From positions 567,242 to 593,994 of the forward strand of contig BFEA01000184.1 in the NCBI GenBank assembly GCA_003427395.1: 26,753 nt of DNA, in the 5' to 3' direction. Of the stretch, positions 6,705 through 19,456 are shown one piece after another. Both the position numbers and the translations under genes were made by a program. Origin of the DNA: Chara braunii (Eukaryota > Streptophyta > Charophyceae > Charales > Characeae). Position 1 is the stretch's first letter. Each line of letters opens with the position of its first letter. The notes beneath the pieces are model-generated. The model was not told the DNA's origin. It saw nothing but the letters and a program-made list of their open reading frames with translations, and did no database searches.

Positions 6705-9700
6705 GTGAGTTTTTTTATTATTGCATTAAAGAACCTGGATTAAAGATGGTAATCTGGATTGGTGCATTTGCCTTTTGGCACTCGCTCCATCACTCACCTA
6801 GTGTGCGAAGTGAAAATGAATCGTCCGCTATATCGGTGAAATGCATCGCTGTTTTTGGTTTTTTTTCTGTGTTCCGAGTGTCCGGGCGACGCCTTTGGTC
6901 ATGAATCTTCCGCGATAGCATGGAAAGATGCATTTTTGTGTTATATTTATTTGATAACGTAAGGCGACATGAAGACAATAACAAGTGTATCCCCCAAGGG
7001 AGCCGCCGCAGAGGAATAGTTGAAAATCCCATGGGGTTTTGCGTTGTAAAATGCAAGTATATCTGTGTGGTCCATCGAGAGCACAAGTCTTATTGCTATA
7101 GGAAGGGTATAACCTTTGGGGACAGACGACTAAGGGTATAACCTTTGTAAGTGCGTCTTACAAATCCATCCATACTTCAGCTCCTTGATTTGGGCTCGAC
7201 GGAGAATTGAGTCTCGGGCGTATTCTTTTTTGAGTCTTTGAGCGACTCCCTTAGGGTATCGCCGCACGGCACACGAAACGAAATCGAAACGAGTGCATCT
7301 GCCCACCGAAGGTGGCAAAATGCACTCGTTACTATTTGTAGCAAACCGATGAACCTGGCCTTTTTCTGGGTGAAGATTCATTCGTTTCGTTTTTCGTTTC
7401 GTCTCCCGTGCGGCAACGCCCTTAATCGTGTGAATACATCGGCGAGCTCTCGCGTGAATACATCGAGGAGCTCTCGTAATGTTATTCCGGGTCCTCTGGC
7501 GGATAGGGGACAGCGTTAGGATTGAGGCCACTGGCTCGAAATGCTTCATAGCTACCGTTTTTCCCGAACACAACGCACCCTCATTTTGACTGTATCGGGC
7601 CGGAAACATGCCTTGCATACGTTTTCAGGGTGCGTTGTGCACGGGGGAAGACGGTAGCGCTCCTTGGGTTATGAATATCGGATCATGTCAAAGCAGATTC
7701 CTCAGAAGTCTGGCTAACTCCCTGCTTAGTCCCATTCGTTGAGCGCACAACACAGGAGGAAACTCTCAAACGAATGTCGAAGCAGAGGCCTTAAAAGTCT
7801 GGCTATTGCCCTGCTTAGTCCCCCATCCTGAGCGTCGGTCGTGTATGTAATCACAGGTAGTAGATGTATTTTCCCGCGCTTGGGCCACAGTCTGATCGAC
7901 AGGAGGATGCATTACGGTCTGCTAAGTGCAAAGAAAGGTATGCACTGCACACGCCCGAAAATGTGAGTGCATTTGGTGTTTCACATGCGCCAAGTGGCTG
8001 GGAGTTTTTTTTTTTTTAATCGTGTTTACATCTCTGTATAATTATTATTATTATTATTATTATTATTATTTTTTGGAGTCCAACCGTGCTCCCAAAATCT
8101 GCTGGCGTGCAGACAAGGGTACTGGACCCCTACAAAAATTGGCTAGGCGCAGCAGGTACCGCAACGTGCGCGCACAAGCCACAAGTAAGTAGCACAGACA
8201 ACCACAGAACTGTATATTATTTCCGGTACAGGGTGTCTGCACTTTTATTTGGTTCCTTTTTTAAAGAAGCGAAGTTGTTGAAGTTTCAGAGTAATGCGGA
8301 GGGTGATTTTGTAAATTCGACATTTGGAGGGATCATTACAGAATAAGATGTTATGTGCAGTCCATATTAATGTGGCAGGCTCTGTGTTATTACGTATTTT
8401 AAGCTTGTATAAACGTCGATCGTCTTATCCTTGTTTTGTACAGATCGGTCCCTTCACACCTACTAAGCCGGGCGAGAAGGTCAAGTTGAAGGTTAAGGTG
8501 AAGCTGGATGTGCATGGTATCCTCAAAGTGGAGTCGGCAACGGTGAGTTTAAATTGCAGTTGGTTGTTCTGTCTCTTTGCTATGCTCAAGGCCTTCCTCC
8601 GGTTAACTGTCTCGTTCAAGCTCGTTTAATCTCGTTCAATCTTGTTCTGTCTCTTTGTTTGCTATGGTTATGGCCTTCCTCCGTTGTCCTGTGTTTTAAC
8701 CTTGGTTATGCCTTCCTCCCTGCTCTTTCCTCGTCAACTGTCTGCCGCTTCGTCCAATCTTGTTTAATCTCGTTCAGTCTCTGACCCAATATGCGGAGGA
8801 GTTGTTCTCGGTTGCGCTATTGGCTCCTGTGGTTTTGCAGTATTGGGTCCTCTTCTGTCCTTGTCCCGTTGTCTGTTAGTGAGGGTGGAATCTTGTTGGA
8901 CCCTACGGTCTGAACCCTACAGTCTGAATAGGGAAGCATGTATTAAGCTAAGATGTGATGCCTGAGAACTTTCGGATACATGGATTATGGATTCTCCTTT
9001 CTCCGTAGGAAGGTAAACTTCGACAATCTATCTTATTGCTCTTTTGTGTCGGCTCAATTTGTTTTCCGTCTACACGATGTGCTTACAGACCCTTCATTTT
9101 GGTATCCTTCGGAACATGCATGGATGCGTGTAGTCTTTCGCTTGTGATGTCGAACGTGGGTTGCTGAATGGTGATTGAGGGTGGACAGGTGCGTCTTCAC
9201 GGATGCTAAATGCGCTCGAATCCTTTTGATCAGCGATGTATGCAAAGAAACTGACATTTATTTGATGTCGAAATAATGATGGATGTTTGGATTATCGCTT
9301 GGCAGATGATCGAGACTGAAGAAGGCGCAGATGGGAAGGAGGAATCGCAGGCTGATGGGGCTGTGCCAATGGAGGGGGATGCCAAAAGGCAGGAAGGAGA
9401 GGCGAAAGATGAGGGTGGGGACTCCAAAATGGACGATTCAGAGACGAGGTCATCGGCAGGCAATGGTGGAGTGTCTGTAGAATCGGTCAAGGTATGTGTG
9501 TGTCTCTCACTGTCCCCCTTTTTTTTCTCTCTACACCCCTCTTCTTTTAGGACTCGATTCTTTGTCCTTTGTGAATCACACTTAACCTGTCCTTCGTCAA
9601 ATGCACTCAGCCTGCCCTTTGTGAATTGCACTCAGGATGTCAGTTGGTGTAGACACTACCGAAGGACCGAGGAGGTTCTTCTGTTAGCTTACAGAGGAAA

Positions 9701-10120
9701 AGCTGCCGAAGATCAGGTACAGCATCTGGTCTGATCCGTGGTCCATCGAACAGAAAACGGGATGAGGAGCGTGATTGAGCTGTTTGGAGAGAGAGGGCGA
9801 GGGAGGCACAGAGAGAGAGAGAGAGAGAGAGCCAAAGGACCGAGGAGGTTCTTCTGTTAGCTTACGGAGGAAAAGCTGGCGGAGATCAGGTACAGGACCA
9901 GAAAACGGGATGAGGAGCGTGATTGAGCTGTTTGGAGAGAGAGGGCGAGGGAGGCAGAGAGAGAGAGAGAGAGAGCCAAAGGACCGAGGAGGTTCTTCTG
10001 TTAGCTTACGGAGGAAAAGCTGGCGGAGATCAGGTACAGCATCTGGTCTGATCCGTGGTCCAGCGAACAGAAAACGGGATGAGGAGCGTGATTGAGCTGT
10101 TTGGAGAGAGAGGGCGAGGG

Positions 10121-10160
<40 letters not shown>

Positions 10161-13100
10161 GTGGTCCATCGGACAGAAACGGGATGAGGAGCATGATTGA
10201 GCTGTTTTAGAGAGAGAGAGAGAGAGACGTGGTCCATCGAACAGAAACGGGATGAGGAGCGTGATTGAGCTGTTTTGGAGAGAGAGGGAGAGCAAATGAA
10301 TGTGCAATTGTGGATTGCTTTTGGGTGGGTTGTTCGGGGCAGAACGATATCAGTAGGTCCCGGGTGGAAGAATGATGTGAAGTTTTGAAACTTCTTGGAA
10401 ACTTCTTGGAAAGTTCTCGAAGTTAGTGAAAGGCTGAAAGCTGTACAACCAGGTGGGCGAAAGAAGAGTCTGTATTTGGTGATCGGCCTGTTCTGGTGCA
10501 ACGAGGGCGGCATATAGTTTGTGTGCACTTCTGCTGGACGTGATAGTGAACCGATGGAGTGTGTGTACTGTAGACAGTTAATGAAGGCGGGAGCTGTGGG
10601 CTGCATCTACGTCAGTAGAATTCGCTCAATCTCTCACAGAATAGTGAGTTGCCTTCTTTGTGGAGATGGCAGGAGTCAAGATGGAGGATTTTAGTCGATT
10701 AGAGGACTGCTCGACCTGCGGGAGGGTATTTCTGTCGCAGTTTTTGAAGTTGGCTGTCCTTGCGTAGTTCTCTACGTTTATGTACAGTGTGCGCGTGTTG
10801 GGCAGTCTTTGATGCGTAAACCACTGGTACAGACAGATTTTTCGTACCCTCCCGGGTCGAATGAATGTGGACCCGACGGGTAGACTGATTCGGCTACCTC
10901 GTTAACGGCCACAACAACCGGTAGGCACTGGTGGTTTAATTGTAACTGGGGTTAAGGTGGATTATCGGTAGTAGCATCGTTGGTTAGGGAACTCTGCAGA
11001 TTGCACTGGTTCAGGCTCCTGGTGAGTTGGTGAATCTTTGGCAAAACAGTCTGTCACAGCCCGTTGTCTGTTGTTCCTTTCTCTCGCTCTGCCTACGGCA
11101 CATTCTCTACGAGGATATATAGGCTTGGACTGCTTGGTGTCTCGAGGTTTCACTTTTCAAGAGTCACTGTCTTGTGACGCGTGGGTTTTTTAAAGAGACC
11201 GTCTCGTGACGGGACCATGCGCACCTGCCTTTTTTTGAACGAAACTATAATAGTGGCAAGCTACATTGGGTTCGAAGTACGACGCGTCACACTGAGGGCT
11301 GAGGGTAAGTTTTCCATCGAGCAGCTGTCAAACTATCCTAGTGCGGGTGGGGAAGTCGGACTTAGTCGGACTGAGGGTAAGTTTTCCACCGCGCAGCTGT
11401 CGAACTATCCTAATGCGGGCAGAGGGTAGGTTTTTCCCATCGAGCAGCTGATAGTGCGGGTGAGGAAGTCGGGCTGAGGGTAAGTTTTCCATCGAGCAGC
11501 TGTCGAACTATCCTAATGTGGGTGGGGAAGTCGGGCTGAGGGCAAGTTTTCCATCCAGCAGTTGTCGAACTATCCTAATGCGGGCTGGTACATAGTTTAT
11601 GAACTAGACTAAGGCCAGAGGCTTGGAGTTGTCGAACTATCCTAATGCGGGCTGGTACATAGTTTATGAACTAGACTAAGGCCAGAGGCTTGGAGAGGCA
11701 GGGTGTCTGCACTTCAGTTTAGGTTCCGCGTGTGGGCTGGTGCATTGAATCGGGCTTGGAGGGAGGGGATCTCCTTGCAGTTTAGGTTTCTGTTACGACG
11801 TGGTCCCCACTCCTTCACCCTGAAGTCTTGGAATTTGGATAGTCTTGGGTGAGGAAGTCGGGCTGACGGTAGGTTTTCCATCGAGCAGCTGTCGAACTAT
11901 CCTAATGTGGGTGGGGAAGTTGGGATGAGGGCAAGTTTTCCATCCAGCAGCTGTCGAACTATCCTAATGCGGGCTGGTACATAGTTTATGAACTAGACTA
12001 AGGCCAGAGGCTTGGAGGCAGGGTGTCTGCACTTCAGTTAAGGTTCCTCATGTGGGCTGGTGCATTGAATCGGGCTCGGAGGGAGGGGGTATTGTAGTTT
12101 AGGTTTCTGTTACGATGCGGTCCCCACTCCTTTACGCTGAAGTCTTGGAATTTGGTTAGTCTTGTAGATGTTTTTCTACTCTGGAGTGGAAGTTGACGTA
12201 ACTGTGTTGCTGTCAGAATTTTTCTTATCCTGACTGAAGAGTCCGAACAGAAAACAGAGTCAAGTCACACTCTGCACTATGATATCAATCAACGCTGATC
12301 GTTTACAGTAAGAATGGTTAGCAGGATTGATTCTGTGATGCAGAATCCGACGAGCGGAGATCAAGGTCAGCGACCTCTCAATGCTGTTCCTGGCCAAGTT
12401 CTCTGACCAAGTTCATGTCACTGTACAGTAACATACGTGATGGTAGAGGCCACTTGTCAGAGAGCGTGTGGAAGTGAGTAGACACTGGATCAGTGAGGAG
12501 TCTTTTTGTCTACTCTGCAGTGACAGAGGAGAACAAACAGACCGTCATGTGCGAGAAGGCCCCTTCCGTCACTGATAGTTTCAGCCATGTGGGTTCGGCT
12601 GCGCGTGCTGCTGTCTGTATATGTATGTAGATAATTACAGTTTCCGAAAGGTGGAGACTGCAGAACACCTGGAGCTCTTTTCGAAAGCTGTTTGTTCAAG
12701 TGTCCATTGACCCACACTCCTGAAGTTGGCCGTTATGATCGTGCCATGATCGTGGCGACATCGTAGGGGGGCTGTGCTTATCGTATTTAGATGTTTTAAC
12801 GTACTTCCTGAACTCTGTGTTGGTGATTGCTGCTGTGATGAGTTTAAGAAAGCTGTACGTATTGTCTGAACCTTCGCTTGAAGAAGATTTTATAACCTGA
12901 GCAGCATGTTGGCATGATTTGTGATGTTACACGGGGTCTCCCTTGTTTGTTTTGGTGTGTTTTTGTCTCTTCTCATATTGATTCGTGATGTCACACGAGG
13001 TCGGCCTTGTTTGTTTGGGGGTTTGTTTTTGTCCCTTTTGTAGATGGAGTTTCCAGTCTCTGGCCGTTGGTTTCTGTGCTTTGCTTGATGACGGTGTGAC

Positions 13101-16100
13101 TGCAAAGAATGTTTCTCTCTGAGCATATAATGCAGTGGGGATTAAGGGGGAGGGGGGGGTTGCGGCGTTCAGGTTTCTAGTGAGTCTTTATTGATTTGAA
13201 ATGGAAGAAGTTTGCGTGGGTGATGCTGGCATCATCTGCATGGTGCCACATAGTGCATGGAGAGTCTCCATTATTTTCTACATTCAGTGGTCTAGCTTAA
13301 AACCAATCAAACAACTGGTTTTGTCTAGGTGACACTGCAATGATGATCTTAAACCACCAGTACTTAAGAAGCCACACCTTTAGGAAATGTACAGTGCAGT
13401 ACAGCAGCGCCCACATTCATCCAACTAGAAACGTTTCTACTCTATTTTTCACCATGGCCGATAGCTTGGCCAAATACTGGTGGTTTAAACAGAAGTGGTG
13501 AAATTAGGGCCTGAGCATGTTAAATGTAGTTTCTTGACTCGTCTGTCTTCTTGAACACAGCGTAGATGAAGACGTCAGGATCTATGTCTGTCTTTGCTTT
13601 TGCAAATGGATGGTGTGAATAGCTTAAACGCCCAGTACTAGTTGTCCTGGCGCGTTGTCGGGAGGACGATGACTTTTGGAGGCTCGCACTGCGATGGGGG
13701 CCGTAGATTGAAAATCTGAACGAAGGCGGAAGCCCTCACGGCCGCTGAATGGGACCCCCTTGCGACCACATACTGGTAGAGGTACTGGTCGTTTAACGAT
13801 ATAGCCTTTCCAAGTCTAAGGTGGAGGGTTCAGATCCCTTTTTCCGCTCGTCAGCTTGGTTGCCTGGCCAAGTAAAGAATGCAGCCAATATCACCCTGGG
13901 GTGGGTGGGACAGTGGTTAGTGTCATGCGAGGGCTGAGTCTTATGTTCAGTGGTAAGCGTTGAGCTTGTGAACCTATCGACCAGTGGTATACCGTGTATG
14001 CGGCTTCGGCAATGATGATACTCATAGCTGTACGTATTTTCTTAAACCTCTGTGCTGATATGAGCAACTGAGCAGAAGATTGTGTACGTGACCACTCGTC
14101 TTCGATTATATGATGTATGGGTATTAGTGCAACGTTTGTCGCTGAGTCTTATGTTCAGTGGTAAGCGTTGAGCTTGTGAACCTACCGACCAGTGGTATAC
14201 CGTGTATGTGGCTTCGGCAATGATGATACTCGTAGCTGTACGTATTTTCTTAAACCTCTGTGCTGATATGAGCAACTGAGCAGAAGATTGTGTACGTGAC
14301 CACTCGTTTTCGATTATATGATATATGGGTATTAATGCAATGTTTGTCGCCGAGTCTTATGTTCAGTGGTAAGCGTTGAGCTTGTGCACCGATCGACCAG
14401 TGGTATACCGTGTATGAGGCTTCGGCAATGATGATACTCATAGCTGTACGCATTTTGTTAAACCTCTGTGCTGATATGAGCAACTGAGCAGAAGATTGTG
14501 TACGTGACCACTCGTCTTCGATATATGATATGGGTATTAATGCAACGTTTGTCGCCGAGTCTTATGTTCAGTAGTAAGCATTGAGCTTGTGAACCGATCG
14601 ACCAGTGGTATACCGTGTATGCGGCTTCGGCAATGATGATACTCATAGCTGTACGTATTTTCTTAGACCTCTGTGCTGATATGAGCAACTGAGCAGAAGA
14701 TTGTGTACGTGACCACTCGTCTTCGATTATATGATATATGGGTATTAATGCAAGTTTGTTGCCGAGTCTTATGTTCAGTGGTAAGCGTTGAGCTTGTTAA
14801 CCGATCGACCAGTGGTGTACCGTGTATGCGGCTTCGGCAGTGATGATACTCATAGCTGTACGGATTTTCTTAAACCTCTGTGCTGATATGAGCACCTGAG
14901 CAGAATATTTTGTATGTGACCACTCGTCTTTGATTATGTGATATATGGGTATTAATGCAACGTATGTCAAAGGCCACAAAGTGTATGACTTTTACATGTC
15001 AAAGGCCACAAAGTGGCATAGGTACAATCTCATTATCGAGTTGGTTAAAAAAGAGTTGTTGCGAATTCAAAGTGGAGTCTTAAACTATTTGAAACGAATT
15101 AAATCCATACCATAAATTAAATTGAATTAAATCCATACCATAAGTTGAATGAAGAATGCAAATATAAAGAGGAAAGTGAATCTTGTTGACACAGCATTAT
15201 GCAACTTGTCTCTGTCCAACAAGATCCGGTATTTGTTCTGTCTTTCTGTGCGGTGGGTAATCCCGTTTACATGGTTGTGATTTTTTCAATTTGGCAATTC
15301 ACGAAATGATCGGTAGTCATAAAATATTATTTTTTTAATCCAAGAAACGTTAGTCTAAGTTGGCTTGGAGTATGTATCGAGAGGCGTCGGTCTCCCTTTC
15401 TGTGTCAGGGTGCATACATGTATATGTACGATTGTTCTGCTTGGCGTTTCCATTTTTTAGATGGTGATCGGTCTGGCAGTCTTGTTAATGGGGGAACTAG
15501 TTTGATATGGTTTGAGTGGTAGGGCATGAGTTCTCTTTGCCTCTCGTCAGTGGGCTGAGGAATCAGGTGGTTGCTGCCATGATGAACTAATATGTGCTGT
15601 ACGTATTGCCTGAATGTTGATGAGGATACGTTGAACTGAGCAGCAATCTGCATGTGCTTTCTGGCCCTCTGCTTCTTGTCGACGACTGGAAAGTATTTAG
15701 GCTGTTGTGGCCATGACGAACTGGTATTTGAACTTATTGACTGAATCTAAGTGAGGACACCTAGATTTGTATAGCAGGATCCGCTGAATGCTTGGTAGTT
15801 CTTTGCCTCTTGTCGAAGTGAGAGAGAAATTCTGGCCGTGGCTGCTATGATGAACTGATATCTGCTGTACGTATTGACTGAATCGAAGTGATGCCAACTT
15901 GACCTGAGCAGCAGCGGTCGCATCATGTGATCTAGGCCTTTGCCGCCTGTCAGTGTGTTGAGAGAGAGTCTGGATGTGGTTGCTATGGTGAACTGACATC
16001 TCATGTATGTATTTACTGAATCTTCCCAGTGACTACTAAACCTGAGGTGCAGTGGCCAGATGCTTGTTTGTGCCATAGTCGGCGTCTGCTTGGTTCCGCC

Positions 16101-19100
16101 GTCTCGTTCATATGCCCTGTTGTTTGTGTTTTTTTCAGAAATGGTAAAAGGGTGCTGCTGCGATGATGAGTTGAGATCTGCTGTACGTATTGCCTGAACT
16201 TCGTTGACGACAGCTTGATCTGAGCAGCAGTAGCCCTTTTGAATAGTGAGCTCTCCTCTCGTGTAGTACACAAGGGTGATGGATGGTCCTTTGACAAAAT
16301 TGAGATGAGGTCGGTAGACGACTCGGACCTGGAGAGGTGCTCAGCCGAAGTGTGAAATTGAGGGCCGTAATTTTTTAAAGTGTGCTTAATGTCGTTGAAT
16401 GGCGATGTCGATTCTTTTCTGCTGCGAGGAGCTTGTTGTAAAGACAGCTGTTTGTTCTGTTCGGCGCTGTGCCCTTTATGAAGTTTAGTGTTTTCGTGTG
16501 AAGAAAAGTGTTTGCCTGTCAAGACAGGCAATTGTTTCTGTACTGTGCCTTGTATGAAGGTTAGTAGTCGTTCCCTTGCTTGTCTGTTTTGTTATTTTAT
16601 GTGTTTGTGTTTTGGAGAAGGGTTCTATGAAGGTTTTGTGAAGGTTCTGTATGTTCTTCCGTTGTCTTCATTCCTGCCTTTCTGCAATAAGACGGGGCAG
16701 ATGCAATGCGCGGGAGGAAGATGGTCATGTGTTTGTTCTTGGAGCCACGTTTTGCGCAATGCTCTCTTTCTTGTTGCATGTCTGACCAGCAGAGTACCAA
16801 ATCGCTAGTGTGCATGTGTATGCAACACACTGCCACACGGTTGGTGTCTCCCTGTGATGAGAGAGGGACTCGACTTTGCCTTGCTGTCCAATGCTCTCGT
16901 TCTCTCACTTTTTGTGCAAGTGTATATAACGCACTGCCAGACTGTGGGTGTCTTCCTGTGAAGAGAGAGGACTCGGCTTTGGCCTTCCCTCCCTCCCTCT
17001 CGCTCGTTCTATGTACAACCTCTGCAGTGGAAGTGTGCCTGTAGCTGAGAATGGTATGCATGTTGGTTGTGGTATGGTAATCATTGTGTTTGTTTGTTTT
17101 TTCGGTTGCGAAAGTGTACAGTTTGTGTATGGTGAGTTTATGGAAGTAATTTTGTTTTTAAGGAATCGTTTGACCGGTTTTATTTCCCCCTTAAAGGGGA
17201 AGGGTGGGGGGGGCCATGCAACAATGGAACTCAACTGGTGACAGGAGTTGAGTATCTGAGAGCACTACCATCTTCACCCAAAAGGAAGGCCCGGTCATTA
17301 TAGCTGCATTTGGCACAACGTTTAGTCCAGATGCAGCAATAATGACGGGGCGTTCTATTCGGAGGAAGACGGTAGCAGTAGTAGAGTTGTGAATTGGAGC
17401 CAGGCACATTCAGGATAGCCCTGCTGGCGGACCGCCCTGATTGGTTTTGCACTACTTTCTGTGGCACAGAATTCCAGGACCTCCTGGTGCCTTCCAAATC
17501 TAGGAGTGTGTCAGCTGTTTTTTGGAGCTCTTGGCAAGTACCTTGCTTTTCTCAGTGTAACTGATGCCGGGGCGCTCTCGAAGGTCAGACAGCCTGAGGC
17601 CTAATGAATGACCGCTGTAGAGCTATACGATCTTTTTCCTTGTAGTTTATCTTTCCAATGCGATCTTTGCCTGCTCACCTCGTAGATGCTGTGGCAGAAA
17701 TGTTACAATGAACAATGTCCTCGTGAATGCCTCCCATGTCCTGCATGTTATGGGCCTCGCAATGTCATGTCCGACAAGCGTAGAGATGGCCATGCGTATT
17801 TGACAGTTTTGGACTGTGAATCTCTTGTCGATGGGAGTGGGTTACATCACCTGATGGTGGTGTAAGTGATGAACGTGGCAATGTCAAGTTTGTGGGCTTC
17901 ATCGTGGCCGAGGACTGTAAAATGACGGTGATAAAAATGTCGAGAGAAGAGGGTAGGGTTTGGCTACTCCTGTCTAATTGATTCCCATATGCTAGGCGGG
18001 TTCTGAAGTTGTTGCCGCAAATGCGTGCAGGCTGATACCCTGTCGACTAGTCGCAGGACAATCTTCAACGTTCTTGCGGTGTTGTGAATTGTAGTGTCCG
18101 AAGATGGTAGCTTGACCCCGAAGAGAGTAGTCCTTGACTTCCTTCTTCAAAGATCGAGTTCGGGGTGGTACTCTGAAACTACCCTTTTTCTTCCACATCA
18201 GCGATCTTAGTCTTGGTACTCTGAAATGAGGGGTCACATGGTTTAGTGAAGATTTATGTGATGGAGGTGCTGCATTGCTGAATGGACGGTCGGAACATGG
18301 CGCCGCTGATCGCTGTGTGTTAGGTGACTGGTTGAGGTGATGGGGGGGCCGTTGCTGTCCTGTTGAATGATCACTGAATGGTTCGACGGTCTGATGCCAG
18401 AACATGGGCTTGTTTGCGGGAAGAGGGGGCAATTTGGCAAGTTGAGTTGCCGGGAAGGACCTGGGTAAATGGGGATGGTTGATGTCTATTTGGTTGTAGT
18501 GAGGGTCTTGATCTTTTCCGGAGGGGTCTTGTATGTGGATGTAAAATGGATGGGCACATTGTACGAGCAACGAAAACACAGGTGATCTGTTTTGTGTCCG
18601 CAGCGCTCAGCTTTCTGCGAGCTGGAACTGGTTTGCCCCAGTAAGAGTTGCGTTTATTGATTTTCGGAAGGTGTCATGTGGACTGTGTTGTAACTGAATA
18701 AATGGGAGCAAGACCAGCGCAAGCGAACGTAGCCCTAAGTAATGGGCAACCTATTCAGTCCCATAACTACGCTTGATGGAGAACGTATGTCAGAGTGAGC
18801 ATTGGATGCCCCGTTGTTTTCTGTAGATTGTCTTCTCTTCCCACATGTTATCTGTTTGAGTTTTGCACATTCTGTGAAGATGTCATTCGCAGTTGCAGAG
18901 TCTGTGAAGATTGTATGTGTGGTCCTCGTCTAGTAAATAATGTAGGTGAGCACACACATGGTATAGTAGTGTAAGCGGAGGGCTGATTGGGTCCTGCTGT
19001 ATGGGCACTCTTTCGGAATTGGTGTGTATTCATTGTTTCTTTTATATGGTGCTGTTGCTGTGGTTGTGGTCGATTGCTAACTGTTAAGGCAAATCGTCTC

Positions 19101-19416
19101 CCTGGTTGATTTGTAGAAGGAGGTGAAGAAGAAACTCAAGAAGACAGAAGTTCCGGTTACGGCGATTATTCTTGGTTCCCTGGCGAAGGAGGATTTGGAG
19201 AGGGCAATGCAATTGGAGTACAGTCTTCAGCTTGACGACAGAGTGATGGAGGAGACAAAGGAGAGAAAGAATGCAGTGGAGTCGTATGTCTACGAAATGA
19301 GGAATAAGGTAGGTGGTTCTTGCCTTGTGTCATTTTGGTCTTGTGGATGAATCCGCTTTTGCTGAGAAAGCTTGTGATAGAACATGGGTTGAGAGAGAAA
19401 AAAGGACTTCTCAAAT

Positions 19417-19456
<40 letters not shown>

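Larger units (their letters stand above)
6705..8443 (+). other. Intron A-B (1739 bp)
   Basis: The ends are gtgagt and ttgtacag. The intron contains an imperfect 75-bp duplication (gaatcgtccgc/gaatcttccgc, about 6826 and 6902), a doubled aagggtataaccttt (7101, 7133), a doubled gtgaatacatcg (about 7428 and 7454), an F2 element (7551-7658), a 90-bp duplication (about 7688-7840) and an ATT microsatellite (8040-8071). Confidence 0.8.
9492..19116 (+). other. Very long intron C-D (9625 bp)
   Basis: The ends are gtatgt and gatttgtag, phase 0. It is more than five times the length of any other complete intron here and is built largely of separate tandem-repeat blocks: 9663-10285, 11297-12165, 12919-13045, 13933-14969, 15570-16260 and 16811-17010. 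Three MITE-like F3 elements and one F1 element are also present. The stretches 10290-10815, 12170-12820, 17380-17990 and 18600-19116 show no recognised feature. Confidence 0.8.

Noticed and set aside
6450-6743. Treating exon A as a gene start (GTG or ATG just before 6462)
   Set aside because: The protein homology demands an ATPase domain before this point, and ctatgcag is a good splice acceptor; the upstream frame is intronic.
9684-10606. Minus-strand open frames of about 200 codons
   Set aside because: They consist of Ser/Leu runs from (GA)n tracts and move in step with the tandem repeat; there is no independent coding signal.
13800-13980. tRNA-like pieces: ggttcagatcc and gttcagtggtaagcg
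   Set aside because: The first resembles a B box and the second a tRNA D-arm, but they lie in the wrong order and no acceptor or anticodon stem can be built.
11297-14969. CRISPR-like arrays
   Set aside because: Units are contiguous tandem repeats without unique spacers, and the genome is eukaryotic.
14042-14979. Repeated minus-strand frames of about 76 codons treated as genes
   Set aside because: Each is one unit of the 208-bp array. The frame is copied with the DNA, starts at variable places and shows no promoter.
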